From Geothrix fuzhouensis (GTDB lineage: Bacteria; Acidobacteriota; Holophagae; Holophagales; Holophagaceae): DNA of 64,000 nt. Position 1 is the stretch's first letter, and each line of letters opens with the position of its first letter. The translations under genes were made by a program, and so were the position numbers. Where the stretch lies: the NCBI RefSeq assembly GCF_024609325.1, contig NZ_JANHMQ010000002.1, positions 808,310 through 872,309 of the forward strand, read 5' to 3'. Under the pieces are notes generated by a model, which did no database searches, was not told where the DNA came from, and worked only from the letters and a program-made list of their open reading frames with translations. This document shows positions 34,281-43,002 of the stretch, one piece after another.

Positions 34281-36562
34281 CGGCCCTTCCGCTTGCCGAC
34301 GCCCCGGACACTGCCTTTCGGTGGCTTGGGGTGGGCTTCGCGGGTCTTCCCCCCCGCCTCGCGGGCCCTTTTGGGTGGCCGGCCTTTGGGCGCGGTGTCG
34401 CGCCGGCTCCGCGTCTCCTGTGTCTGGGACCTTCCCCGCCTCGGCTTTTCCAGGTCCCCCTCCTGCAGCATCGCGGGTGCCGCGAGCGTGGGCACGAACT
34501 GGAACGCCTTCCCATGCGCATCCTGCGCCTTCGCTTCCGTGACCCAGGCGCTGATGCGACGCAGGTCCTCGTCCACGGCGGTGATCTCCACCGCGACTGC
34601 GTCACCGATGGTGAGAACCACTGTGCCGCGCAGGCCCGTGGCCTTGGTGCGGTGCTCATCGATCCAGAAGTTGCCGCCCAGGGCCGCGAGAGGCACGCCG
34701 ACCTCCACGAACGGGGCGTCGAGCGTGATGAACACGACCTTGGCGGAGAAGCCCTGGATGCGGCCCTGGAATCGCTGGCCAATCCGGGACTTCATCAGCA
34801 GGCAGGCCTTCCACTTGTCGTTCTCGCGCTCGGCCTCGGTAGCCTTCTGCTCGGCGTCGCTGGCGCCCTTGGCCAGCACGGCCAGGTGGCTCTGCAGGGC
34901 CTCGGGCAGGAGCTCACCGCGCAGAACCTTCCGCAGGTAGCGATGGACGACGAGATCCGGGTAGCGCCGGATGGGGCTGGTGAAGTGAAGGTAATCCTGG
35001 AGCGCCAAACCCGAGTGCCCGATGTTCTCAACGCTGTATTCGGCTCGCTTAAGGCTGCGCAAGAGCAGGGTATTGATCATGGCCTCCAGGGGGCCGCCGC
35101 GGATCTTGTCGAGCATGGCGTTCAGGTGCTCGGGGGTAGGCACTTCTTTGGGCTTGAGCAGGCCGAAGGTGCGGGCGACTTCCGCGAAGATCTCCAGCTT
35201 GAGAGGGTCGGGTTCATCGTGGATGCGGTAGATGGTGGGGATCTTCTTCCGCGTGAAGAACCGCGCCACGTTTTCGTTCGCCAGCAGCATGAATTCCTCG
35301 ATCATGCGGTGGGCGTCGTGGCGGGGGTAGCGGCGGGCGTCCACCGGGCGGCCTTCGGCGTCGAAGATGAACTCGGCCTCTTCGGTATCCAGGTTCATGG
35401 CACCACGGCCCAGGCGGACCTCCGTGAGGCGGCGCGATAGCACCAGGGATTCGTCCAGCAAGGCGCAGAGTGGCTCGTCCAGCTCGGCGCGCTTGCGGGT
35501 CGACAAGTCGATGCTGGCTTCCTTCACTTCGTCGTAAGTGAGGCGCTTCGCGCTGCGGATGACGCTTTCGGAAAGCCGCGTCTCCACCACCTCAAGCTCG
35601 GGCGAGATGGTCATCCAGGCCGTCATGGTGAGCCGGTCCACCCCTTCGCGGAGGCTGCACAGATCACCGCTGAGGCGGTCCGGGATCATGGGGATGGCCT
35701 CGTCCGGGAAATAGACGGAGGTGCCCCGCAGTCGGGCCTCCTCGTCCAGGGGGCCACCCTCCTTGACGTAGTGGCTCACGTCCGCGATGTGAACGCCCAG
35801 GAGCCAGCCGCCGCCTTCAGACTTGGGAAGGACTTCGAGGCTGATGGCGTCGTCGAAGTCCTTGGCCGTGGGCGGATCCACCGTGCACGTGAGCGTACCC
35901 CGGAGGTCCTCACGGCCCTGGATCCACTCGGGAGGGATGGCCGTGGGGAAGGGCGCCAGCTCGCGCATGACGGCGTCCGGGAAGGCGGTGCGCAGGTTGA
36001 AGAGGGCCGCCGTGAGCTTGTTCTCGATCTTCAGGTCGGTCTTCTTCCCGAGCCGCGCCACCACGGTGCCGCGCAGTTGCTTGGCCGCGGGGTCGGCGTC
36101 CAGCTTCACGCTGACCAGCTCACCGTCCTGGGCCAGGTCCGTGGGCGGCACGGTGATGATCTGGGGCAGGCGGGGTTCGAGCGGCACCACGCGCCAACCC
36201 CAGGGCTGCTGCTGGAGCGTTCCGGGCAGGGGGATCTCGCCCCGGCCCTTGATCTCCAGCACCCGGGCCTTGAGCCGGCCATCCCAGCCTTCGCCGCTGA
36301 CCTCGGCCACCACGCGATCGCCATGGATGGCGCCATGGGCATCCCGCCAATCCACCAGCAGATCCATGCCCGGCCCCTTGCGGGCACCAGCCAACCTCAA
36401 AAAGCCGCCGGCGCCTTCCGGATGGCCCAGGAAGGTGGCCTCGAAGGTCTCGTACGGACGAAGCCCCGCGGCCTGGGGTCGCGGGGCTCGAGGTGGTTCC
36501 CGCCGGTCGGGCGTGCGCGATGGAGCACGGACGGGGATGCGGGGGGCGGAACGTCGGGCCAT
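34277..36562 (-). CDS. rnr: Ribonuclease R (RNase II family)
   Basis: A 761-residue 3'-5' exoribonuclease. The order is a basic N-terminal tail (Arg/Pro-rich, residues 1-35), cold-shock domains (about 36-200), the RNB catalytic domain with DPPTAKDFDDAIS (metal-binding aspartates) and GVHIADVSHYV, and an S1 domain near 590-680. The last 60 residues are a Lys/Arg-rich tail typical of RNase R, which helps it unwind structured RNA. The ATG at 36562 opens the gene. It is coupled to ruvC downstream. Confidence 0.95.
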   Translation of the reverse strand: MARRSAPRIPVRAPSRTPDRREPPRAPRPQAAGLRPYETFEATFLGHPEGAGGFLRLAGARKGPGMDLLVDWRDAHGAIHGDRVVAEVSGEGWDGRLKARVLEIKGRGEIPLPGTLQQQPWGWRVVPLEPRLPQIITVPPTDLAQDGELVSVKLDADPAAKQLRGTVVARLGKKTDLKIENKLTAALFNLRTAFPDAVMRELAPFPTAIPPEWIQGREDLRGTLTCTVDPPTAKDFDDAISLEVLPKSEGGGWLLGVHIADVSHYVKEGGPLDEEARLRGTSVYFPDEAIPMIPDRLSGDLCSLREGVDRLTMTAWMTISPELEVVETRLSESVIRSAKRLTYDEVKEASIDLSTRKRAELDEPLCALLDESLVLSRRLTEVRLGRGAMNLDTEEAEFIFDAEGRPVDARRYPRHDAHRMIEEFMLLANENVARFFTRKKIPTIYRIHDEPDPLKLEIFAEVARTFGLLKPKEVPTPEHLNAMLDKIRGGPLEAMINTLLLRSLKRAEYSVENIGHSGLALQDYLHFTSPIRRYPDLVVHRYLRKVLRGELLPEALQSHLAVLAKGASDAEQKATEAERENDKWKACLLMKSRIGQRFQGRIQGFSAKVVFITLDAPFVEVGVPLAALGGNFWIDEHRTKATGLRGTVVLTIGDAVAVEITAVDEDLRRISAWVTEAKAQDAHGKAFQFVPTLAAPAMLQEGDLEKPRRGRSQTQETRSRRDTAPKGRPPKRAREAGGKTREAHPKPPKGSVRGVGKRKGR

Positions 36563-36590
36563 GTCCTCAGGGTACAGGGCCCAGAGGGGT

Positions 36591-37484
36591 TCAGCCCTTC
36601 TTTCCCTTCCTGGCGGGCTTGGCGGCCTTGACGGGAGAGGCCGGAACCTTCCCCAACAGGACGTCCAACTGATGCTGAACCTTCTTGCTTTCGGGATCCA
36701 GGACCGCCAGGCGATAGAGGAAACGGGCCTTGCCGGCCTTGTCGCCCTGCGCTTCGAGGTAGGCGGGGCTGGACACCACGGCTTCGACCCACTTGAGCTT
36801 GTCGCCCTTGCCTGCCTTGTAGTCGGCTATCTGGTCGGCTTCACCCTTGAGCTTGCCCTCCATGACCTTCACGAGGGGATCGTAGGCCTCAGTCTCGCGC
36901 TTGGTTACTTCCAGGTAGGTCTGGAAGAACTTCACCCATTTGGTGTCGTCCACCAGTTCCTTCTCCACCCCAAGGGCCAGATCCAGTTCCTGGCGCTCGC
37001 CGGGATCCAGGACGCTCTTCCCCTTCAGTTCCTTGATGCGGGCGTCGTTTTCCTCAAGGACCTGCTTGGCCCGGGCCGCAGCCTGGGTGTAGTAGGCGGC
37101 CGTCTTGGTGAATGGGTCCTGAATCGCGGCGTAACTCTCGGCGCTCATGGCCTTGGCCGCCTTCGCATAGTCCAGGGCCTTCTCCCACTGGCCAGCCGCG
37201 TCGGCGGTTTCAACGGCCATCCGGTAGGCCTGGCAGATATCCATATAGACGGCACTGCTCTGGACCATCGTCTGGTTGTCGGTCTTGTCGAAGACCGGCT
37301 TCGTGGCGGGGAGCAGACTCTCGGCCCGCTTCAGCGCCTCGGGGTACTGGAGGTCCGCCATCAGCTTTTCCACGGCGGGGCGCTCGGCCTTCACGCGGTC
37401 CCCAAGGGACGGCGCGGGTGCCTGGGCCATCAGGGCGGCGGAAAAGAGAAGGGCGGGAAGAAGGGCTAGTGTGCGCATCAGCAT
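36591..37484 (-). CDS. Exported helical-repeat protein, unknown
   Basis: A 297-residue protein with a signal peptide (MLMRTLALLPALLFSAALMAQ) and a helical body with TPR-like helix spacing at about 30-130 and 190-270 (for example GQWEKALDYAKAAKAMS). The C-terminus is a short Lys/Ala/Pro tail, ending KPARKGKKG. No enzyme motif is present; it may be a periplasmic scaffold. Two ATGs (37484 and 37478) are possible and neither has a good ribosome-binding site. Confidence 0.7.
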   Translation of the reverse strand: MLMRTLALLPALLFSAALMAQAPAPSLGDRVKAERPAVEKLMADLQYPEALKRAESLLPATKPVFDKTDNQTMVQSSAVYMDICQAYRMAVETADAAGQWEKALDYAKAAKAMSAESYAAIQDPFTKTAAYYTQAAARAKQVLEENDARIKELKGKSVLDPGERQELDLALGVEKELVDDTKWVKFFQTYLEVTKRETEAYDPLVKVMEGKLKGEADQIADYKAGKGDKLKWVEAVVSSPAYLEAQGDKAGKARFLYRLAVLDPESKKVQHQLDVLLGKVPASPVKAAKPARKGKKG

Positions 37485-37659
37485 GACCCAAGATGAAGGG
37501 GGGAGACCCCGGGGGGAAACCTCCATTGTTCCGAGATCTACCAAACTTGGCTAGTCCCAGGATCGGATGTCGGCTTATCCCAAGGCTTCGGACTCCCGAC
37601 CGCAGGGACCCGGCGAGGAGGGAACCTCGCTTGAGTGGGTCGACCCGGCCTGGCGGGCG

Positions 37660-38481
37660 TCAGCCAAGAGCTTCAGACATCCCCCGGATCTCGGTCTTGA
37701 TCCGCTCCATCTCCTCCCGCTCGATCCTCCGCGCGGGCACGCCGCCCCAGGTCTCGCCCGCCCCTACCCGGCTACCTGGCAGCACCACGCTCTCCGGCAG
37801 GATGGTGGCGCCGTCCCCGATGACGACATCGCCCATGACGCAGCAGGCCAGGCCCAGGGTGGCCCGGTTCCCCACCGTCACTGGAGCGATGACCAGATTC
37901 CCCGCGCCACCATAGTGGGCGAAGATCCGCACGCTGCCGCCCAGAGCCGCGTCATCCCCGATGGTGATGAGTTGGGGATCGCTGATGTATTCCGTGTTGA
38001 TGAAGGCGTGGCGGCCAATCTTCATGCCCATGGCCTTCAGGAACCACACGCCGAAGGGAGTGAGCGTCACGAAGGGCAGGAAGGTGAACCGCACCAGGTA
38101 GAAGAGCCCGTTGTGCAGGAACCAGGGCAGAGCCTGCAGGGTGTAATAGCCACCTTTGAAAGGCTTGACGCGGGTGGGCAGCACCCAGTTGTAGATGGGG
38201 ATCACCACCAGCAGCGTCAGGCCGAAGACGAAGAAGCACAGGGCCAAGGCAAAGCCGGACAGGATCCAGGGCAGGGGCCCCGGTAATCCCGTAGACCACC
38301 GCTGGAAGATGGGCCAGGCCCACAGCGCCGGGGCCAGGGCCAAGCCCAAGGCCGTGGAGGCCAGGGTGTACATGAGCAGGACGGCCGCAGCGTAGGCGAA
38401 CCGGGAAAATCGCCGCAACAAGCGGTCCAGCCCGTTCGCGGGCGGCGGATTCTTGGACTGATCCTTGGCAAAGGGCTTCAT
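37660..38481 (-). CDS. Membrane-bound hexapeptide-repeat acyltransferase
   Basis: A 273-residue protein. Two or three hydrophobic segments occupy about 27-55 and 70-100, and the C-terminal 130 residues form a left-handed beta-helix with imperfect hexapeptide repeats (ITIGDDAALGGSVRIF, VTVGNRATLGLACCVMGDVVIGDGA). Such domains transfer acetyl or acyl groups from CoA or ACP to sugars or lipids. The pattern resembles the C-terminal acyltransferase region of large Pls-type proteins; the substrate is unknown. The ATG at 38481 follows GGAGG closely. It is divergent from the GT9 gene, with a 276-bp element between. Confidence 0.85.
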   Translation of the reverse strand: MKPFAKDQSKNPPPANGLDRLLRRFSRFAYAAAVLLMYTLASTALGLALAPALWAWPIFQRWSTGLPGPLPWILSGFALALCFFVFGLTLLVVIPIYNWVLPTRVKPFKGGYYTLQALPWFLHNGLFYLVRFTFLPFVTLTPFGVWFLKAMGMKIGRHAFINTEYISDPQLITIGDDAALGGSVRIFAHYGGAGNLVIAPVTVGNRATLGLACCVMGDVVIGDGATILPESVVLPGSRVGAGETWGGVPARRIEREEMERIKTEIRGMSEALG

Positions 38482-38490
38482 GCCTCCAGC

Positions 38491-38766
38491 CTAGGAGCCT
38501 GTCCAAGCATTCGAAAGCCCCGCGATGGCTCCAGGCGGGATGCGCCACAAGGAAGGGCCCGCAGAGCGATGTGGTGGCATCGTTCAAGGGCGCTGACGCC
38601 GCGGGGCGCCCGCCTGGGGCCATCCCGGAGGGCGTGTGGCGGCGCGCGTCTCGATGCGGCGTCAGGTTCGGATCGCGTAGTACCCGCTACGCTCACCTCA
38701 CCTTCCTGGCCTCGCTCGCGCGGCGCCACGCGCGCGGGGCCCTCCAATCCTTGGACAGGCTCCTAG
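38491..38766. mobile_element. 276-bp MITE-like element, copy 2
   Basis: A non-coding element with perfect 17-bp terminal inverted repeats, CTAGGAGCCTGTCCAAG at 38491-38507 and its complement at 38750-38766. It has the same length and internal order as 23084-23358, including CATCGTTCAAG-n-GCG-n-TGACGC and a CATCCCGGAGGGC block. The internal hairpin at 38675-38692 (GCGTAG/CTACGC) pairs at the same place as in copy 1, although three of six base pairs differ. It sits between two divergent genes, in the expected promoter area. It fills nearly all of the 310-nt gap; nothing else is seen there. Confidence 0.8.
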
Positions 38767-38791
38767 CGGCATCGGCAGGTAGCATGGGGGC

Positions 38792-39778
38792 ATGGATCTG
38801 GTGCTGCTCCGTCTCTCCGCCCTCGGCGACATCCTCCGTGTGCTGCCCGCCTGGGCGAACCTGCGGGAGGCCTTTCCGGAGGCACGGTTCCGGGCCGTGG
38901 TGGAGGACCGCCACGCCTTCCTGCTGGAGCCGCTCCCGTGGCTGGAGCCGGTGGTCGTGCGGCGGAAGCGGCTCTCCAACCCCCTGACGGCCCTGCCGGA
39001 ACTGCAGCGTGTGGCGGGCCTGCTCCGGGACGCCGAGGCCAGCCTGGACTTCCACGGCATCCTGAAAGCAGCCCTCATCCCACGACTGGCAGCCATCCCC
39101 GAGCGCTGGGGGGACGGGGTCACCAAGGAGTTCGCCGGTTCGCTCCAGACCCATCCGCTGCCCTTCCGGCACCAGACCCGGTACGACCAGGCTCTGGGGC
39201 TTGCCGAGGCCTTCGGGAGCAGTCGTGGCATCCAGGGATTGGGCCGATTCCGCCCCGTGCTGAAAGCGGTGGCCCTCCCGGAGCCCGGCCCGATCTGGCT
39301 TCAGGCCGCGAGGCCGCGAGCCGTGCTGGTGCCTGGTGCTTCCCGACGCGGCGCCATCAAACGCTGGCCCCTGCGCCACTGGATCACCTTGGCCCGGATG
39401 CTGAAGGACCGTTGGGATTTGCGGTGGTCCCTAGGTCCTGAGGAAGAGGATCTTCGCGGTTGGTTGCCGGAGCTGACGGGGGTGCCCGCGCTCCCGCGCC
39501 TGAGTTTCTGGCAGCTGGCCGCCGCGCTCAGGCAAGCGGACCAAGTGGTTGCCCCGGACACGGGCCTGCTGCACCTGGCCGTGGTGCTTGGCGTGCCTGC
39601 CCTGGGCCTCTACGGGTCCAGCGATCCTGTGGTGGCGGGCCTGCCGCCGGGTGTGGGACAGGTCCTCCGCACGGGCATCAGCTGTTCCCCCTGCCGGGAG
39701 CGCGCCTGCCAGCGTCGGCAATGCCTGGAGGACCTGTCGCCAGAGGTGGTCGGTGCGGCGTTGCCAGAGCGTGGCTAG
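38792..39778 (+). CDS. Glycosyltransferase family 9 (heptosyltransferase-like)
   Basis: A 328-residue GT-B fold enzyme of family 9, which adds heptose or a related sugar to the LPS inner core. The N-terminus LVLLRLSALGDILRVLPAW and the C-terminal VVAPDTGLLHLAVVLGVPALGLYG are the family's two signatures, and PGASRRGAIKRWP fits the nucleotide-sugar site. A CRERACQRRQCLED segment near the end has the cysteine pattern common in this family. The start ATG is preceded by GGGGGC. The stop overlaps that of the convergent tetraheme cytochrome gene (CTAG). Confidence 0.93.
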   Translation: MDLVLLRLSALGDILRVLPAWANLREAFPEARFRAVVEDRHAFLLEPLPWLEPVVVRRKRLSNPLTALPELQRVAGLLRDAEASLDFHGILKAALIPRLAAIPERWGDGVTKEFAGSLQTHPLPFRHQTRYDQALGLAEAFGSSRGIQGLGRFRPVLKAVALPEPGPIWLQAARPRAVLVPGASRRGAIKRWPLRHWITLARMLKDRWDLRWSLGPEEEDLRGWLPELTGVPALPRLSFWQLAAALRQADQVVAPDTGLLHLAVVLGVPALGLYGSSDPVVAGLPPGVGQVLRTGISCSPCRERACQRRQCLEDLSPEVVGAALPERG

Positions 39779-40131
39779 CGGATGTTGAACTTGAATTTGC
39801 CCTCGTGGCACTCCAGACACTTCACCTTGGGGGGCTGGTGCTGGCGGTGGCATTCCGTGCAGGGGATCTCCCCCAAGTGGGAATCGTGGGGATTGGGCTT
39901 CACATCCTTCGTCAGGGCTTTCATGGCGGGATAGTCGCCGTGGCAGGTCATGCATGAATCTGAAGCCACAGCCTTTTTGGTGGGTTTTTCCTCATGGTGG
40001 CAGTCGAAGCAGTGGACGCCGGCCTTGACGTGATGCTCAGGCAGCTTGCGGCCACCGGCTTCCTGGGCCTGGGCTGGCACCGCCAGGAGCAGGCCGCAAA
40101 GAAGATTGGCAATGCAACGGGCAGGGGTCAT
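39775..40131 (-). CDS. Periplasmic small tetraheme cytochrome c
   Basis: A 118-residue exported protein with four CxxCH haem-c sites: CFDCH, CMTCH, CTECH and CLECH. It has a signal peptide up to about residue 22 (VPAQAQ) and the sequence frame PHDSHLGEIPCTECHRQH, which matches the Shewanella-type small tetraheme cytochrome/flavocytochrome c haem domain (cytochrome c3 family 2). These carry electrons across the periplasm to terminal reductases in anaerobic respiration, including metal or fumarate reduction. The ATG at 40131 lies 133 nt from a CRP/FNR-type palindrome in the divergent gap, which suggests regulation by oxygen or energy status. Confidence 0.95.
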   Translation of the reverse strand: MTPARCIANLLCGLLLAVPAQAQEAGGRKLPEHHVKAGVHCFDCHHEEKPTKKAVASDSCMTCHGDYPAMKALTKDVKPNPHDSHLGEIPCTECHRQHQPPKVKCLECHEGKFKFNIR

Positions 40132-40263
40132 GGCGATTCCTCAATTCCTGGTGGTGGCAGCCACCAGATTCCAGAGCAGGTTACAAAAGGCACGGGCCTT
40201 GTCCGAGCAGCCTGCCTGGAGTGGCCTACGAGATCCAGGCCCTGATTGGGATTTTGGCAAACG

Positions 40264-40279
40264 CGTGACCTCAATCACG
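40264..40279. promoter_or_regulatory. CRP/FNR-type palindrome in divergent gap
   Basis: CGTGA-CCTCAA-TCACG is a perfect 5-6-5 palindrome of the GTGA-N6-TCAC class; the flanks AAACG/CGTTT nearly extend it. It lies in the 312-nt gap between the divergent tetraheme cytochrome and PstS-like genes and could control either. The rest of the gap shows a small GGTGGTGGCAGCCACC hairpin near the cytochrome start but no gene. Confidence 0.55.
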
Positions 40280-40443
40280 TTTGAGTCCACTTGGACGGAC
40301 CTCGAAGGTTCAGGTGTAGGATCATGACCCAGAAGGCATCTATGAAGGCATCTTTCCAGATCATTGCTAGTTAACCGATGAACTTTCAGGCGATCGACGC
40401 GGGGGCTATTCCCCCCGGCGCCCTGAATCAACAAGGGGTCCAT

Positions 40444-41442
40444 ATGAGAGGGAACCGCACGCACTTCGCCGCGGGTTTGGCCGTGGTGTTGGGGATGTCC
40501 AGTTTCACGGGGCTTCATGCCCAGACCGCCCAGACGCGGGCGAAGGTGCCGACCACCATCCCCCACTACCAGCCGCAGGTTGCGGTGAAAGGCCCCATCG
40601 ATCTACCGGGGGCGGACGAGCTCATGGACCTCGGCGACGAATGGTCGAGCGGATTCAAGAAGTTCCACCCTGAAGCCAACTTGATCTACCGGTCGAAGCT
40701 CACCAAGGATGCCGTGAAGGACTTCCAGGAGGGCTCCGCCCTGCTCATCCTCGCAGACCGGGAACTCTCGCCGGAGGAGACCAAGACCTTCCAGACCAAG
40801 TTCGGCTACATGCCGATGCGCATTCCCGTCTGTCTGGACGCCAACATTGTCTTCGTCAACAAGGCCAATCCCATCACCTCCATCTCCATGGAGCAGCTCG
40901 ACGCCATCTATTCCAGGACACGCCTCGGTGGCAGCAAGGCCCCCGCAATGGTGTGGGGCGACCTGGGCGTCAGGGGCGAATGGGCCAAGCTGCCCATCGT
41001 CGCCTACGCTCGGGCGGAAGGCACGAACACCCGCACCTCGTTCGCCGCCCAGGCCATGCTCAAGGGCGAGTACCGGCCCGGCATCCAGGAGCGCGGCGAT
41101 TCCTCCGCGCTGGCGGAAGCCGTTATGACAGATAGGGCGGGCATCGCCTTCGGCACGATGGCTTCCTGGTATTTCGCCAACAAGGTGCTCCCTGTGGTGC
41201 CCTATCACATCGAGGATGCCCGGTTCCCGAACCAGGAGGCCGTTACCACCAGCAAGTACCCCATGCCCCGCCTGTTCTACGCCTACCTGAACCGGACCCC
41301 CGGCCAGCCCCTGCCCGGGCCGGTCAACGAAGTCATCCACTTCCTCCTGACCCAGGAAGGCCAGAACGCCGTGGCGGATTCGGGGCTGCTGCCCGGCCCG
41401 CCGGAGTTCATCCAGATCGCCCTGAAGCGCCTCAGCCGCTGA
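40444..41442 (+). CDS. PstS-like phosphate-type substrate-binding protein
   Basis: A 332-residue exported protein of the PstS-like periplasmic binding-protein group. The signal peptide is about MRGNRTHFAAGLAVVLGM...LHA. The two-lobed fold shows DRELSPEETKTF, VNKANPITSISMEQLDAIYS, ARAEGTNTRTSFAAQAML (oxyanion-binding loop) and ADSGLLPGPPEF at the end. No pst transporter gene follows; a strong terminator ends the transcript, so it acts alone or with a distant transporter. The ATG at 40444 follows AAGGGG; an upstream in-frame ATG (40378) would add a non-signal-like extension. Phosphate as ligand is inferred. Confidence 0.87.
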   Translation: MRGNRTHFAAGLAVVLGMSSFTGLHAQTAQTRAKVPTTIPHYQPQVAVKGPIDLPGADELMDLGDEWSSGFKKFHPEANLIYRSKLTKDAVKDFQEGSALLILADRELSPEETKTFQTKFGYMPMRIPVCLDANIVFVNKANPITSISMEQLDAIYSRTRLGGSKAPAMVWGDLGVRGEWAKLPIVAYARAEGTNTRTSFAAQAMLKGEYRPGIQERGDSSALAEAVMTDRAGIAFGTMASWYFANKVLPVVPYHIEDARFPNQEAVTTSKYPMPRLFYAYLNRTPGQPLPGPVNEVIHFLLTQEGQNAVADSGLLPGPPEFIQIALKRLSR

Positions 41443-41448
41443 GGCCCT

Positions 41449-41494
41449 CGCGAAAAAAGGCCCTCGTGCGCAGGCACGAGGGCCTTTTTTCGCG
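41449..41494. terminator. Bidirectional intrinsic terminator
   Basis: A perfect 21-bp stem starting CGCGAAAAAAGGCCCTCGTGC with a GCAG loop, giving a T6 run on either strand. It separates the convergent PstS-like and cysS genes. Confidence 0.93.
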
Positions 41495-41502
41495 ATGAAA
41501 AA

Positions 41503-42951
41503 TCATCCTTTACGCCAGCCCACCGTGCCGTCCTTGCGGTCCTCCAGCACGATGCCCATGGCCTTGAGCTGGTCGCGCACCCGGTCGGCCTCGGCCCAGT
41601 TCTTTGCGGCTTTGGCGGCCCTCCGGGCCTCGATGAGCGCCTCCACCTCGGCGTCCAGGCTGGCCTCCTCGTGGGGCCAGGCGGCGAAGATGGTGTCGGT
41701 CTCGTTCAGGAAGGCCAGGACTGCATCACGCTCCTCCCGGGTGAGCGCCATGTGGTCATCCTGGGCGTTGAGATCGCTGATGAGGGTGAAGATCGCTGCC
41801 AGGGCCTCGGGGGTGTTGAGGTCGTCGGCCATGCCGGCCCAGAAGGCCTCGCGCGCTTGCTCCAGACGGGCCAGGGGATCGATGGCTTCCGCCCAGGGGC
41901 CGCCGCCGGCCTGGCCTTCGCCCTCCATGCGCTTGCGGAAGGCCCGGATGCGCTTGAGGGAGTTCTCGGCGGCGCGCAGGCCCTCGAAGCTGAAGTTCAG
42001 AACCTTGCGGTAGTGGTTGCTCTGGATGGCGTAGCGGAGCGCGATGGCGTCCACACCCTTGGCCACGAGGTCACGCAGGGTGAAGAAGTTCCCTAGGCTC
42101 TTGGCCATCTTCTGGCCTTCGACCATGAGGAACTCGCCGTGGACCCAGTGGTTCACCCAGCGGTGGCCCAGGCAGCCCTCGCTCTGGGCGATCTCGTTCT
42201 CGTGGTGGGGGAAGATGAGGTCCACGCCCCCGCTGTGGATGTCCACGCGCTCACCCAGCAGCTCCATGCCCATGGCGGAACACTCAATGTGCCAGCCGGG
42301 CCGGCCGGGGCCCCAGGGGCTGTCCCACCAGGGCTCGCCGGGCTTGGCGGCCTTCCACAGCACGAAGTCCGTGACGGAATCGCGTTCGTACTCGTCGGCG
42401 TCCACCGAGGCGCCCGCTTGCATGCCCTCCCGGTCCAGGTGGGCCAGGCAGCCGTACTGGGGCAGGCCAGCGATGCGGTAGTAGACGCTGCCTTCACGGA
42501 CGTAGGCCAGCCCCTTGGCCTCAAGGGCCTGGATGAGGTGGATCATCTGGGGAATGTAGGCCGTGGCTCGGGGCAGGAAGTCCGCCTGCTGGACGCCCAG
42601 CGTCTCCAGATCCTCAAGGAAGATGGCTGTGAACCGATCGGTGAGCGCCTTCATGGCCGCGTGGCGAGCCTCATTGGAGGCGTCCATGGGGAGGGCGACC
42701 TGAGAATCCCGGATGATCTTGTCCTCGACATCCGTGATGTTCATGCAATGGCGAACGTCGTGCCCGGCGGCCTGGAAGGTGCGCTTGAGCAAGTCCTGGA
42801 AGAGGAAGGTGCGCAAATTTCCAATGTGAGCATAGTTGTAGACGGTGGGGCCACAGGTGTACAAAGAGACTGTCCCGGGTACCACCGGCACCACCGGTTC
42901 GATCTTTCGGGTCAGGGTGTTGAAAAGGGAGATCTGCCGCCGCATCTTCAT
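41503..42951 (-). CDS. cysS: Cysteinyl-tRNA synthetase
   Basis: A 482-residue class I synthetase that charges tRNA-Cys. The HIGH-type motif is YAHIGNLRTF, the KMSKS motif reads KMAKS in GQKMAKSLGNFF, and the zinc ligands are C33 (YTCGPTVYN) with the later GWHIECSAMG and HHENEIAQ region. It is full length with a normal anticodon-binding C-terminus. ATG codons at 42951 and 42945 are both possible. It is divergent from a GAF-domain gene. Confidence 0.97.
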   Translation of the reverse strand: MKMRRQISLFNTLTRKIEPVVPVVPGTVSLYTCGPTVYNYAHIGNLRTFLFQDLLKRTFQAAGHDVRHCMNITDVEDKIIRDSQVALPMDASNEARHAAMKALTDRFTAIFLEDLETLGVQQADFLPRATAYIPQMIHLIQALEAKGLAYVREGSVYYRIAGLPQYGCLAHLDREGMQAGASVDADEYERDSVTDFVLWKAAKPGEPWWDSPWGPGRPGWHIECSAMGMELLGERVDIHSGGVDLIFPHHENEIAQSEGCLGHRWVNHWVHGEFLMVEGQKMAKSLGNFFTLRDLVAKGVDAIALRYAIQSNHYRKVLNFSFEGLRAAENSLKRIRAFRKRMEGEGQAGGGPWAEAIDPLARLEQAREAFWAGMADDLNTPEALAAIFTLISDLNAQDDHMALTREERDAVLAFLNETDTIFAAWPHEEASLDAEVEALIEARRAAKAAKNWAEADRVRDQLKAMGIVLEDRKDGTVGWRKG

Positions 42952-43002
42952 GGCTCTAGGTAACCATCTTTATCCGTTCTTCTGAAGGCTTCGTGTGTGC
43001 TT

